From: Filimonas sp.
GTDB taxonomy: Bacteria > Bacteroidota > Bacteroidia > Chitinophagales > Chitinophagaceae
Direction of reading: 5' to 3'
Length of the DNA stretch: 64,000 bases
NCBI GenBank assembly: GCA_017306865.1
Contig: JAFKHH010000014.1
Location: 496,001 to 560,000 of the forward strand
Shown here: positions 44,931-52,980 of the stretch, in pieces
Layout of the letters: every line of letters begins with the position of its first letter
Position numbering within the stretch: the stretch's first letter is position 1
Position numbers and translations under genes: made by a program
The notes under the pieces: model-generated
Databases searched by the model: none
The model's input: the letters and a program-made list of their open reading frames with translations, nothing else
Told to the model about the DNA's origin: nothing

Positions 44931-45028
44931 CAGCAGCAAAAGCACAGTTAGAAGACAATACCAGCAAAGCTTAATTACAAAAAAGGCCTTACCACCCTAA
45001 AAGTATTCTTTCCCCCAGGAGGGCAATG
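44931..45028 (+). pseudogene. Decayed duplicate of the lpxB 3' end
   Basis: Positions 44938-45012 align without gaps to 44716-44790 inside lpxB at a constant offset of 222 bases, with 50 of 75 identical by my count; blocks GAAGACAATA and TATTCTTTC are exact. After a two-base shift GGCAATG also matches. In the lpxB frame it reads AKAQLEDNTSKA-stop-LQK, against AKALLEDNSRKAQLQK-type residues in lpxB. So it is a dead fragment, either a tandem duplication or the last remains of a second lpxB. Confidence 0.7.
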
Positions 45029-45106
45029 TATCTTCAACTACAAGGAAAAAAATTATTATCTTTCTGGAATACGAAGTCAATTGGTGTTAATACTAAATCC
45101 AAATTA

Positions 45107-45619
45107 ATGTCTCTAAACCCATCTGCACCCGTTACCGAAAAACAGGTAATGGCTTTAAAAAATTGCATTACATCTAAAATCGATTCATTTAGACACAAAG
45201 GCATTAAGAACAAACGTGGTGCAATAGCCGCACAAGTGATCTTGATATCTTTTTCAGTGATTACACCAATTCTTATAGGATGGAAAAATAGTAAAGGAGA
45301 TTTATACCCGGTATTAATAAACCTTGCGCTCATAAGTAGTGGCATTACTGCAGCGTGTAGTTCTTTGCAGGTCTTCTTTGACTGGAAAGATCTTTGGGCA
45401 AATTATAAAGTTGCAAAGAATGGATTAGAAACTATCATGACAGAACTGGACTATTTAATTAGTTCTGATTATGAAAATATTACTCAACAAGACATGCGCG
45501 ATTTTTTCAATAGATATAAAGATATCTGTGCAAAGATGGATGAAAGCTATAAAAATGTAAGAACAAGTGACGATAATTCACGAGTAGCTGCCAATGGCGT
45601 AAGTCCTCAAAATCCATAA
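45107..45619 (+). CDS. SLATT/DUF4231-like two-TM protein
   Basis: A 170-residue protein with two transmembrane helices (about 39-58 AAQVILISFSVITPILIG and 69-88) followed by a cytosolic helical tail containing DWKDLWANYKVAKNGLETIM. This layout is that of the SLATT superfamily, 2TM proteins predicted to form pores, often effectors of nucleotide-signalling conflict systems. No nucleotidyltransferase, SLOG or TIR gene is adjacent, so it is an orphan here. ATG 45107 is chosen; ATG 45026 would read from the lpxB remnant. Base composition is more AT-rich than its neighbours, consistent with acquisition. Confidence 0.72.
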   Translation: MSLNPSAPVTEKQVMALKNCITSKIDSFRHKGIKNKRGAIAAQVILISFSVITPILIGWKNSKGDLYPVLINLALISSGITAACSSLQVFFDWKDLWANYKVAKNGLETIMTELDYLISSDYENITQQDMRDFFNRYKDICAKMDESYKNVRTSDDNSRVAANGVSPQNP

Positions 45620-45788
45620 AAAGTCCGATAGGTCTTTGTAAGGCAAAGATGCGAATCAGGAAGAAGTAATTTCTCTCGCAGAAAACACAGAATGCGCGGA
45701 ATGATTAAAATTGTTCCTGCGGCTTCAGTGATTCCCACAAGTGATAACAAAACTTAGCGTTACCTGGAGACATAGTGTCTTGGTGGCA

Positions 45789-45956
45789 TTATTTTTTTAC
45801 CAACAGTCGCCAGATCATTATCAAGATGCAGATAATAAATAACAAAAGGGAGATACGGTTCATACCATGCATCAGCTTAATATTGGTATTGCGGGGCGCA
45901 TTAGGATCTCTGCGCTTGATGAATAAATACTCTCCTATTTGTCTCCAAAAACCCAT
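45789..45956 (-). CDS. Small single-pass membrane protein (DUF6728-like)
   Basis: A 55-residue protein: a charged N-terminal helix MGFWRQIGEYLFIKRRDPNA, then MHGMNRISLLLFIICILI as one transmembrane helix, and a basic end. It resembles a widespread small Bacteroidota protein (DUF6728, from memory). ATG 45956 is chosen; the upstream 26 codons of the open frame run through the hairpin element at 45976. Last gene of the minus-strand locus, after the M19 dipeptidase. Confidence 0.65.
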   Translation of the reverse strand: MGFWRQIGEYLFIKRRDPNAPRNTNIKLMHGMNRISLLLFIICILIMIWRLLVKK

Positions 45957-45975
45957 GATGCTTATTTTTTCCAAA

Positions 45976-46055
45976 GGTAACAAGAGTGGACCACTTTCAA
46001 AAGACATGTTCCCAATGAAAGGAATGTCTCCCAAAAGTGGTCCACTCTTGTTAAC
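45976..46055. repeat. Covarying hairpin element, copy 2
   Basis: The 5' arm (45976-45997: GGTAACAAGAGTGGACCACT then TT) pairs with 46034-46055 over 21 of 22 bases. The inner part forms AGACA/TGTCT and TTCC/GGAA stems. It overlaps the stop codon of the M19 gene (46051-46053). Compared with copy 1 at 12310, the centre is GGACC/GGTCC instead of GGGCC/GGCCC, a compensating change. Confidence 0.8.
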
Positions 46056-47139
46056 TCCATGCGTTCTGTAAAAAACGCAACCAATTATTGTACATAATAT
46101 TATCTATATCAACCTGTTTGTACCCACGCTTTTCCAGCAATGCCGGTACGTGTTGCAGATCGGCAATTGTTTCCAGGTCATACGGGCATTGTTCTTTGCC
46201 AAAAGCCCCGTCGAGGTCTGTACCAATGGCAATGTGCAATGCGTTGCCCGTAAGCTGGCACACATGATCTATGTGATCGATCATTACATCCATATTACAA
46301 TTCATTCCCTTGGGTGTGGATTGCCCTCTCACCCAGCCCGGCACCATCATCCATGCATCTAATGCTGCACCTATCACAGCTCCGCGCTCTGCCAATGCAC
46401 GGACCATATCATCACTAAACTGGCGGTTATGGTCTACTAATGCACGGCAATTGTTGTGGCTTGCCCACACATGCCCTTTATATAGATCAAGCGCATCCCA
46501 AAACGCATCATCACATAAGTGTGTTGCATCAAGAATAATATTCAGCCTGTCCATTTCTTTCAGCAATTCTTTCCCTTGTGAATTTAGATGGCCGGTTGCA
46601 TCTGTTCCGTTTGCATAACGGCCGGGGCCATAATGCGCCGGGCCCAATGCACGTAAGCCTGAAGCGTAAGCTTTTTCCAGGTAAGCTGGCGTAACAATAG
46701 AGTCTGCACCTTCTAAACTCAATATATAGCCGACAGGCTTTTTATCATTTGGTTCATCATTCAGCCACAGTGCAAGGTGCGCATCCAGCGCAGCCTTGTC
46801 TTTGATCATCACCATTTCTCCTGCTTCTTCCATGGTCTTGTACCACGTTAGCTGTCCTTGTGTTTGCGCCCATGCCTGCTCTGCCGAATGCCAGCCGGGC
46901 AGTGGATTTCCGGGCGCTACATAGCGTGCTATTTGTGTAGCCACTACAAGGCCGATATTTCCTTTTCGTAATTCAGGCAATGACACAGTTGCTTTCGCTC
47001 TATCTGGCTTGTCCGTCAACCCTTCTTCTCTTTTATTAATATCAGCAACAGGCAAACGCAGATCGCGGTTCCATTCCATCGCATTCATGCTAAGGTCCAG
47101 ATGGGCGTCTACTATAAACGATATTTTCTTTTCAGACAT
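46051..47139 (-). CDS. M19-family (renal-type) membrane dipeptidase
   Basis: A 362-residue zinc dipeptidase of the amidohydrolase fold. Metal ligands: VDAHLDLSMN (HxD, near residue 13), SLEGADSI (Glu), LDATHLCDD and ASHNNCRAL (His), with GTDLDGAFG near the end (Asp). M19 enzymes split L,D- and L,L-dipeptides and accept D-residues at the C-terminal side. No signal peptide, so it is cytosolic. With the D-threonine-aldolase-like enzyme, RidA and a GntP permease upstream, a role in D-amino-acid or murein-peptide turnover is likely but inferred. Confidence 0.9.
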   Translation of the reverse strand: MSEKKISFIVDAHLDLSMNAMEWNRDLRLPVADINKREEGLTDKPDRAKATVSLPELRKGNIGLVVATQIARYVAPGNPLPGWHSAEQAWAQTQGQLTWYKTMEEAGEMVMIKDKAALDAHLALWLNDEPNDKKPVGYILSLEGADSIVTPAYLEKAYASGLRALGPAHYGPGRYANGTDATGHLNSQGKELLKEMDRLNIILDATHLCDDAFWDALDLYKGHVWASHNNCRALVDHNRQFSDDMVRALAERGAVIGAALDAWMMVPGWVRGQSTPKGMNCNMDVMIDHIDHVCQLTGNALHIAIGTDLDGAFGKEQCPYDLETIADLQHVPALLEKRGYKQVDIDNIMYNNWLRFLQNAWS

Positions 47140-47149
47140 AATTAATTTC

Positions 47150-47345
47150 TTTTTGAACCTCTATATTTCACGCAAAGCCGCAAAGTATCGCAAAGGAGAC
47201 GCAGAGGTCGCAAAGCGGCCTCTCTATGTGCCTCGCTGTTCGACATGTTAGCGTAGCGCATATCGAACAATAGATAATGTGGATTTATAATCCGCTCGTG
47301 AAAAAGGATAAACATCCTTTTTATCTAGGTTCGTTAAAAAACTTC
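47150..47345. repeat. Phrase repeats and hairpins between D-TA-like and M19 genes
   Basis: CACGCAAAGCCGCAAAG and TATCGCAAAGGAGACGCAG (47167-47210), the GCTGTTCGACATG...CATATCGAACA element (47235-47273), GGATTTATAATCC (47281-47293), and a terminator-like hairpin AAAAAGGAT / ATCCTTTTT (47301-47322). No gene. Confidence 0.65.
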
Positions 47346-47359
47346 GCTTCGATCAGCTA

Positions 47360-48454
47360 TTAATAATTAATAGACCGATCGCGCGCTATTACACGCCATT
47401 CTCCCACCTTCTTACCATCTTCTATCACATGCGCTCTTTCATACAATGCTACTGTTGGGCAGATGTGCAAAGGCACACCATAGAAGGCATCACCAATTGC
47501 ATATTTACTACTATCCGGCACACGCAAGACCAGGTGCTCTTCGCTTTGCCCGACAGGCGTTACTTCCGGCGCATTTAAAAAATGTACACGCGGCAATGGA
47601 TTTTCTGCTGCAACAGATTTGTGCCCAAGATCAGTGCAAATGGTTGTTGCATCTATGATGGAAACAACACGTGTTAAAACCAATGCGGCATAATCAAACG
47701 GCTCATCAGGCAGGCCATGTTTGTAATTCCAATCCCAAAATACAAATGTGCCTGGGCTGCATTCTACATCTGCACGTAGTAAATGCAATGGAAAGGTTGG
47801 CGAGCCTCCTACTACTTTAATCAGCGCATGATCAAACGCAGGCGCTATAGTCGCATACACTTGTGTTACGGCGTCGTACACTGCATCTGCACGTTGTTGT
47901 CTTACAGGTACTTCTTTGTCATTAATATGCCCGTCATACGCATGCAGTCCAGCCAGTTGAATGCCCTTCATTTCTTTAATAGATAATGCCAATGCTGTTG
48001 CATGTTCCGGTTTAATGCCAGTCCTGTTCATGCCTACATTCAGATCAATGAAGACAGGAATGACTATGCCATTCTCTATTGCTTTCGCAGAAAGGTCAGT
48101 TGCACTTTTTTCATTATCTACCAGGCAGGAAAACCGGGTAGCAGGATAGGCATTCATAACGGCAATAAAGCGGTCTATCTTTGGACCAAATGGCTGATAA
48201 GCCAATAATACATCCGGTGCGTCGATGATACCCAACATCTCCGCCTCTGCAATGGTAGCACATTTAAACTTTGTTACACCTGCATCCAGCAACAGTTGAT
48301 TCACTTCTGCTATCTTACTGGTCTTTACATGCGGGCGCAAGCGGTTTACATCACCGATCATTCGCACGGCCTTCGCAATATTCTCTTTCACTTTATCTGC
48401 ATACACAAGTAAAGCCGGAGAGTCTATGTTTTCTATAGAAGCGATATAAGACAT
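47360..48454 (-). CDS. D-threonine-aldolase-like PLP enzyme
   Basis: A 364-residue fold-type III PLP enzyme (alanine-racemase-like N-terminal barrel plus D-serine-dehydratase-like C-terminal domain). The PLP Lys is in RLRPHVKTSKIAEV (near residue 45); HAYDGHINDKE and VVGGSPTFP bind phosphate; the metal-binding pair is in LPLHICPTVALYE (HxxC) near the end. Members are D-threonine aldolases or D-serine/D-threo-3-hydroxyaspartate dehydratases. ATG 48454 begins the conserved ASIENIDSPALLVY. Its products (2-aminoacrylate if a dehydratase) suit the RidA gene upstream. Confidence 0.88.
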   Translation of the reverse strand: MSYIASIENIDSPALLVYADKVKENIAKAVRMIGDVNRLRPHVKTSKIAEVNQLLLDAGVTKFKCATIAEAEMLGIIDAPDVLLAYQPFGPKIDRFIAVMNAYPATRFSCLVDNEKSATDLSAKAIENGIVIPVFIDLNVGMNRTGIKPEHATALALSIKEMKGIQLAGLHAYDGHINDKEVPVRQQRADAVYDAVTQVYATIAPAFDHALIKVVGGSPTFPLHLLRADVECSPGTFVFWDWNYKHGLPDEPFDYAALVLTRVVSIIDATTICTDLGHKSVAAENPLPRVHFLNAPEVTPVGQSEEHLVLRVPDSSKYAIGDAFYGVPLHICPTVALYERAHVIEDGKKVGEWRVIARDRSINY

Positions 48455-48459
48455 GAGCA

Positions 48460-48727
48460 TTTGAAATTTGAGACTTGAAATTAGCCACAAAGACACGAAG
48501 ACAACAAGTAGCACCAATATTTATTCTGAGGTATCGCAAAGAATACGCAGAGATCGCGAAGCGGCTCCCCTATGTGCCCTTATGCCTCCCTTTATTGAAT
48601 CGAACTAGTCTATTGAAACACGCTTACACCTATCTTATGTACCTATTTACCTATGTCCCTATGTGTTAAAAAAATCGCTTCAATATTTCTCCAAGTTTTC
48701 CCTCTTCGTGTCTTGGCGGCCCCGTGG
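48460..48727. repeat. Phrase-repeat gap between ridA and the D-TA-like gene
   Basis: No gene. On the minus strand, from the ridA stop: GCCAAGACACGAAGAGGG, then an inverted CACATAG element (AACACATAGGGACATAGG), GATTCAATAAAGGGAGGC, GCCGCTTCGCGATCTCTG, GTATTCTTTGCGATACC, GTCTTCGTGTCTTTGTGGC, and AATTTCAAGTCTCAAATT up to the next start codon. Confidence 0.65.
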
Positions 48728-49198
48728 CTAATACAATTCGAACAATGCCTCTATCTCTACCGGTATATTATCCGGCAATGAACCAAAGCCTACTGCGCTT
48801 CTCACGCCTACGCCATTTTCTTCTCCCCACACAGCAGCAAACAATTCACTGCAACCATTAATAATGTATGGATGACGTTCAAAATCTGCAATGCAGTTTA
48901 CCATACCCAATACTTTTATCACACGCTTCACTTTATCTAAACTGCCTACATGTGTTTTAATGGTAGACAGCATCGTTAAGCCCACTTGTCTTGCAGCCAG
49001 TTTACCAGCCTCCATATCTATGTCTGCACCTATACGGCCAATGATCAGCGACTTATCATCCTGCACAGGACCATGACCTGACAGGTACAGATATTTGCCA
49101 TCTATTAAATAAGGTTTGTACACGCCCAAAGGAGCCGGAGCCGGAGGTAAGGTTAGCCCTAATTGTTTAAATCTTTCTTCTGCATTACTAACTGCCAT
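48728..49198 (-). CDS. RidA-family (YjgF/UK114) deaminase
   Basis: A 156-residue member of the RidA superfamily, which hydrolyses reactive enamine/imine intermediates such as 2-aminoacrylate released by PLP dehydratases. Signatures: LYLSGHGPVQ, VNCIADFERHPYIINGCSEL and RSAVGFGSLPDNIPVEIEALFEL. The conserved Arg in RSAVG that binds the carboxylate is present; the SGH segment differs from the canonical SGQ. The start is 17 bases after the GntP stop, so it is translated with it; the job is probably clean-up for the D-TA-like enzyme downstream. Confidence 0.9.
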   Translation of the reverse strand: MAVSNAEERFKQLGLTLPPAPAPLGVYKPYLIDGKYLYLSGHGPVQDDKSLIIGRIGADIDMEAGKLAARQVGLTMLSTIKTHVGSLDKVKRVIKVLGMVNCIADFERHPYIINGCSELFAAVWGEENGVGVRSAVGFGSLPDNIPVEIEALFELY

Positions 49199-49214
49199 AA
49201 ATCAACATTTACTT

Positions 49215-50528
49215 TTATAAAAACAGGTTTAATAATAATACGCCTATCAAGCCTACAACAGATACGATCATTTCCATAATGGACCAGGAACGGAATGTAT
49301 CTTTCATGCTGAGGTTAAAATATTCTTTGAAGAGCCAGAAACCGGAATCGTTCACATGCGAAAACATGAGACTACCAGAGCCTACGGCTAATACCATCAG
49401 GTTGGGATTAATGTGCTCGCTTTGCATCAATGGTAGTATTACGCCTGCTGCGGTAAGTGCAGCTACGGTCGCGGAGCCCACACATGCACGAATGATAGCA
49501 GCTATCATCCAGCCAAGGATCAACGGATGTACAGGAAATGTCTGCAAGTGTTGCGCTATTGTTGCACTCACACCGCTATCAGTCATCACTTGTTTTAAAA
49601 TACCAGAACCTGCAATAATGAGCAGGATCATGGCTATATCCTTTACGGCATCACCATAAATATCCATTACAGCTTTCATGCCTCTGCCAAGCTGAGTGCC
49701 TAATGTAAACGTAGCTACGATCAATGTGATCAGCATTACAATTGCCGGATCGCTTATGAAAGTAAGAACCGGATTTTGCGCTACGTGTTTGCCTGTGCTA
49801 TGTTGCAATACAGCAAACAGGATGAGCAAAAAGACTGGCAGCAAAGTGGTCAAAAAGCTATTCAGCTTGCCAGGTTCTTTATACTTTCCTTTTTCTGTTT
49901 GCTGGAATAGTTCCAGCGGTGGAGAGGTAATATTCTTCAATGAAGTGGCAAATACAGGCCCGGCTAAAATAATAGCAGGCACAGCCACTATCAGTCCATA
50001 AATAAGCGTAAGTCCCATATCTGCCTTAAACTGTGTAACCAATGCAACGGGTGATGGATGCGGAGGGAGATAGCCGTGCGTTACAGAAAGCGCAGACAAC
50101 ATTGGCAACCCAATATATACCGCAGGTAATTTGTACTTATACACTATAGAGAAGATCAGAGGCACAAGTAAGATAAAGCCAACGCCATAATAAAGCGGAA
50201 TACCAACTATAAAACCGGTGATCATTAATGCCCACTGAATATACCTTGTACCAAATGCACTTACAAGCACTGATGCAATTTTTTGTGCTGCGCCACTCTC
50301 TGCCACCAGCTTACCCAGCATAGCACCCAGTACTATAATAACGGTGAGCGAACCTAGTGTATCGCCAATACCGGTTTGAATAGCTTTAGGCAATTTCTCC
50401 AAAGGCATTCCCAACGCAATGCCCGCCACAATAGATACAATAAGAAAGGCCAGGAAGGTGTTTACCTTTCCCCATGTGATCAGGAGTATTAATAAGACGA
50501 TACAGAGTAATATGATAACTATGGACAT
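49215..50528 (-). CDS. GntP-family permease (gluconate:H+ symporter type)
   Basis: A 437-residue inner-membrane transporter with about 12 hydrophobic segments. Family signs: GIGDTLGSLTVIIVLGAMLG, LPPHPSPVALV, ARACVGSATVAALTAAG-like (ACVGSATVAALTAAGVILP) and SHVNDSGFWLFKEYF. GntP members carry gluconate and related sugar acids, but some carry D-serine (DsdX), which fits the D-amino-acid enzymes in this locus better than gluconate; no gluconate kinase is present. Overlapping spacing with ridA (16 bases) and the GH20 gene (43 bases) indicates one operon. Confidence 0.92.
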   Translation of the reverse strand: MSIVIILLCIVLLILLITWGKVNTFLAFLIVSIVAGIALGMPLEKLPKAIQTGIGDTLGSLTVIIVLGAMLGKLVAESGAAQKIASVLVSAFGTRYIQWALMITGFIVGIPLYYGVGFILLVPLIFSIVYKYKLPAVYIGLPMLSALSVTHGYLPPHPSPVALVTQFKADMGLTLIYGLIVAVPAIILAGPVFATSLKNITSPPLELFQQTEKGKYKEPGKLNSFLTTLLPVFLLILFAVLQHSTGKHVAQNPVLTFISDPAIVMLITLIVATFTLGTQLGRGMKAVMDIYGDAVKDIAMILLIIAGSGILKQVMTDSGVSATIAQHLQTFPVHPLILGWMIAAIIRACVGSATVAALTAAGVILPLMQSEHINPNLMVLAVGSGSLMFSHVNDSGFWLFKEYFNLSMKDTFRSWSIMEMIVSVVGLIGVLLLNLFL

Positions 50529-50571
50529 GCTGCCTTTTTTATTTTAAATTGTATCCTTTAAAATACGTTTA

Positions 50572-52836
50572 TTATTGTACAATTATCTCATCTATCAATA
50601 GTAAAGCCTGCTCGCCAGCGCCGTACTCTTCGGCGGGAATAATGCCTTTATTTTTGGCGATCACTTTTACATATCTCGCATTCACCGCTTTAAACGTTGC
50701 TTCAATTGTATTTATTCCGTTTACAGGAAAACTATTTGCCGTGTAGATAATATTAAAATAGATGCCGTCTGTTGAAACAAGAAATTGCACATGGTCAGGT
50801 TGCCACATTTTTTGCCAGTGATAATTGAGGACATTCATTTTAATATTGCTTACCGGAGTTGCTGCACCGAGATCTACTATTGCTTCATAATCCTGCCCTT
50901 TAAAGCCCAGCCATTGATTATCATTATAACGTGTTGTTCCTAAAACACCATTTACTAAAGCGCTGCTGTTCGTATTAAACCTTGCAATAGGTTGTTGCTT
51001 TATCGTAACAGTTTTCCCCGTCGCCTTATGTACAAAGAAAGCCTGCTTAAACAGCCGCCCGTACTGTTTATTCACATCGAACAAGACTGCTTTTACTTCC
51101 GCATTTTTTGCCAGTGTAAAGGCTCCGCTATATTGTTGACTTTTAGGCGTAGGCACAGTACCATCTGTTGTATAGTAGATACGCCCATTGGGCAAAGTGG
51201 TTGTCAGCGTTACTTCTACCCGGTTATCTTTTACAGTTGACGTATAATTTATTTCATCAAACACATCTGCTGTAGCTATGTTTAGCTTTTTCAATAATGT
51301 CCGTTGTTGTCTTAACCGCGAAAGAAAGTCAGGATAATTACGTGATGCCTGCTGTGACCATGCTACTTCTCCCAATGCAATTAGCCGGGGAAAGATCGCA
51401 TGTTGCGCTTTTGCAACTGTCGGCAGATATTCACTCCACACTTCGCCTTGCACTCCTTTTAAATATGTACGAATGCTATCTTCTTGTACACTTGCCATAG
51501 GTTCGTAGCTGTACACTTTACTTAATGGTGTATAGCCGCCAGCCGCTAATTGCTCTTCCGGGTATAAGGATTGGTAATAGTCAAAATATACATGACTTTC
51601 CGGCGCCATTATCACATCATGCTTTTGTTGTGCGGCAGCAATACCTCCCTCCTCACCACGCCAACTCATTACAGTGGCATTAGGAGATAATCCACCTTCG
51701 AGTATTTCATCCCACCCAATTGCCTGCTTACCTTTACTATTGAGATATTTTTCAACCCGCTTTACAAAATAGCTTTGCAGTTCATGTGCATCACTCAAAC
51801 GTTCCTCTTTCATCCGCTTTAAGCATTTGGGGCATTGGTTCCACTTTCCTTTCGGGCATTCATCCCCGCCAATGTGAATGTATCTGGATGGGAATAATGC
51901 AGCTACTTCATCCAACACATTTTGTAAAAAAGTAAATGTGCTGTCATTACCTGCACAAAACACATCGTCAAATACACCCCAGAATTTTGCCGTTTTATAA
52001 GGTCCGCCTGTACAACCTAATGATGGGTACGCAGCTAATGCAGCCAACGCATGCCCCGGCATTTCTATTTCCGGTATGATAGTAATATGCTTTTCTGCCG
52101 CATAGCGTACAACAGCTTTCACTTCCTCCTGCGTATAATAACCACCATACTTTTTGTTATCAAACGTATGTGGCAATTCTTTTTTATGACCGATCAGCGT
52201 TCCATCGCGCCATGCACCCATTCTTTGCAGCTCAGGATATTTTTTAATTTCTACTCGCCATCCCTGGTCGTCTGTGAGATGCCAGTGAAAAGTATTGAAC
52301 TTATACAAGGAAAGCACATCTATGTACTGCTTAATAAAATCTACTGAAAAGAAATGACGGCTTACATCTAAGTGCATTCCCCTGTAAGCAAAACGCGGAT
52401 AGTCTGTAATGTTACAAACCGGCAACTGAAGTGTCTTTGCACTCCCCTTAATCAATTGTCTTAAGGTTTGCAATCCGTACAATACGCCTGCAGCATCATG
52501 CGCAGACAAGGTTATATTTTTTGTAGTGATGTCAAGTGTATAAGATTCTGCTTTATAGTTAATGGCAGTATCAATGAGCAAGTGTATATACCTATTGCTT
52601 GTTGCACTTCGCGACATACTTAAACGGATGCCTGATTGCGCCTGTACATACTGGCGCAAAAAAGCTGCTTCGTTTTTAAGTTCTCCTGGCGCAATAAGTT
52701 GCGTGTTATTGTCTATAGCGAAAACACCGTCACCCGTATGCATAGCAACGGGCTTTGGTATTACACTATATTGTGCCAAAGCGCATAATACGCTTTGACA
52801 CAATAACAACATCAATATTAGTTTTCTCATGAACAA
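50572..52836 (-). CDS. GH20 beta-N-acetylhexosaminidase
   Basis: A 754-residue exported glycoside hydrolase releasing terminal GlcNAc/GalNAc. Signal peptide 1-21 (LILMLLLCQSVLCALAQ); GH20b domain to about 145; catalytic barrel with WHLTDDQGWRVEIKKYP and the Asp-Glu pair in IHIGGDECPKGKWNQC (near residue 322); a chitobiase C-terminal domain (IYYTTDGTVPTPKSQQYSGA, near 545) and an F5/8-type carbohydrate-binding domain (WLGFKGQDYEAIVDLG to the end). Substrates may be chitin fragments, glycans or murein GlcNAc. Belongs to the SusCD operon. Confidence 0.94.
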   Translation of the reverse strand: MFMRKLILMLLLCQSVLCALAQYSVIPKPVAMHTGDGVFAIDNNTQLIAPGELKNEAAFLRQYVQAQSGIRLSMSRSATSNRYIHLLIDTAINYKAESYTLDITTKNITLSAHDAAGVLYGLQTLRQLIKGSAKTLQLPVCNITDYPRFAYRGMHLDVSRHFFSVDFIKQYIDVLSLYKFNTFHWHLTDDQGWRVEIKKYPELQRMGAWRDGTLIGHKKELPHTFDNKKYGGYYTQEEVKAVVRYAAEKHITIIPEIEMPGHALAALAAYPSLGCTGGPYKTAKFWGVFDDVFCAGNDSTFTFLQNVLDEVAALFPSRYIHIGGDECPKGKWNQCPKCLKRMKEERLSDAHELQSYFVKRVEKYLNSKGKQAIGWDEILEGGLSPNATVMSWRGEEGGIAAAQQKHDVIMAPESHVYFDYYQSLYPEEQLAAGGYTPLSKVYSYEPMASVQEDSIRTYLKGVQGEVWSEYLPTVAKAQHAIFPRLIALGEVAWSQQASRNYPDFLSRLRQQRTLLKKLNIATADVFDEINYTSTVKDNRVEVTLTTTLPNGRIYYTTDGTVPTPKSQQYSGAFTLAKNAEVKAVLFDVNKQYGRLFKQAFFVHKATGKTVTIKQQPIARFNTNSSALVNGVLGTTRYNDNQWLGFKGQDYEAIVDLGAATPVSNIKMNVLNYHWQKMWQPDHVQFLVSTDGIYFNIIYTANSFPVNGINTIEATFKAVNARYVKVIAKNKGIIPAEEYGAGEQALLLIDEIIVQ

Positions 52837-52859
52837 TATTTCAAAATTTCATCCGCCCC

Positions 52860-52978
52860 AGGCGGACTAAGTATCGCAAAGGCCGCAAAGGTTACGCAGA
52901 GAACGCAAAGATTTGAAATTTGAAATGAGTAGCTTATACTTTACGGTCATCTCAAATATCAAATTTCAAATCTCCAAT
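52860..52978. repeat. Phrase repeats after susD
   Basis: On the minus strand, starting three bases after the susD stop: a TTTGAAATTTGA hairpin (arms 52951-52972 and 52910-52929), then CGTTCTCTGCGTAACC and GCGGCCTTTGCGATAC of the CGCAAAG family. No gene. Confidence 0.7.
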
Positions 52979-52980
52979 CA

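Noticed and set aside
44849-45106. SLATT gene start at ATG 45026
   Set aside because: That ATG is the end of the lpxB remnant (GGCAATG) and the added residues have no family match; it cannot be fully excluded without transcript data.
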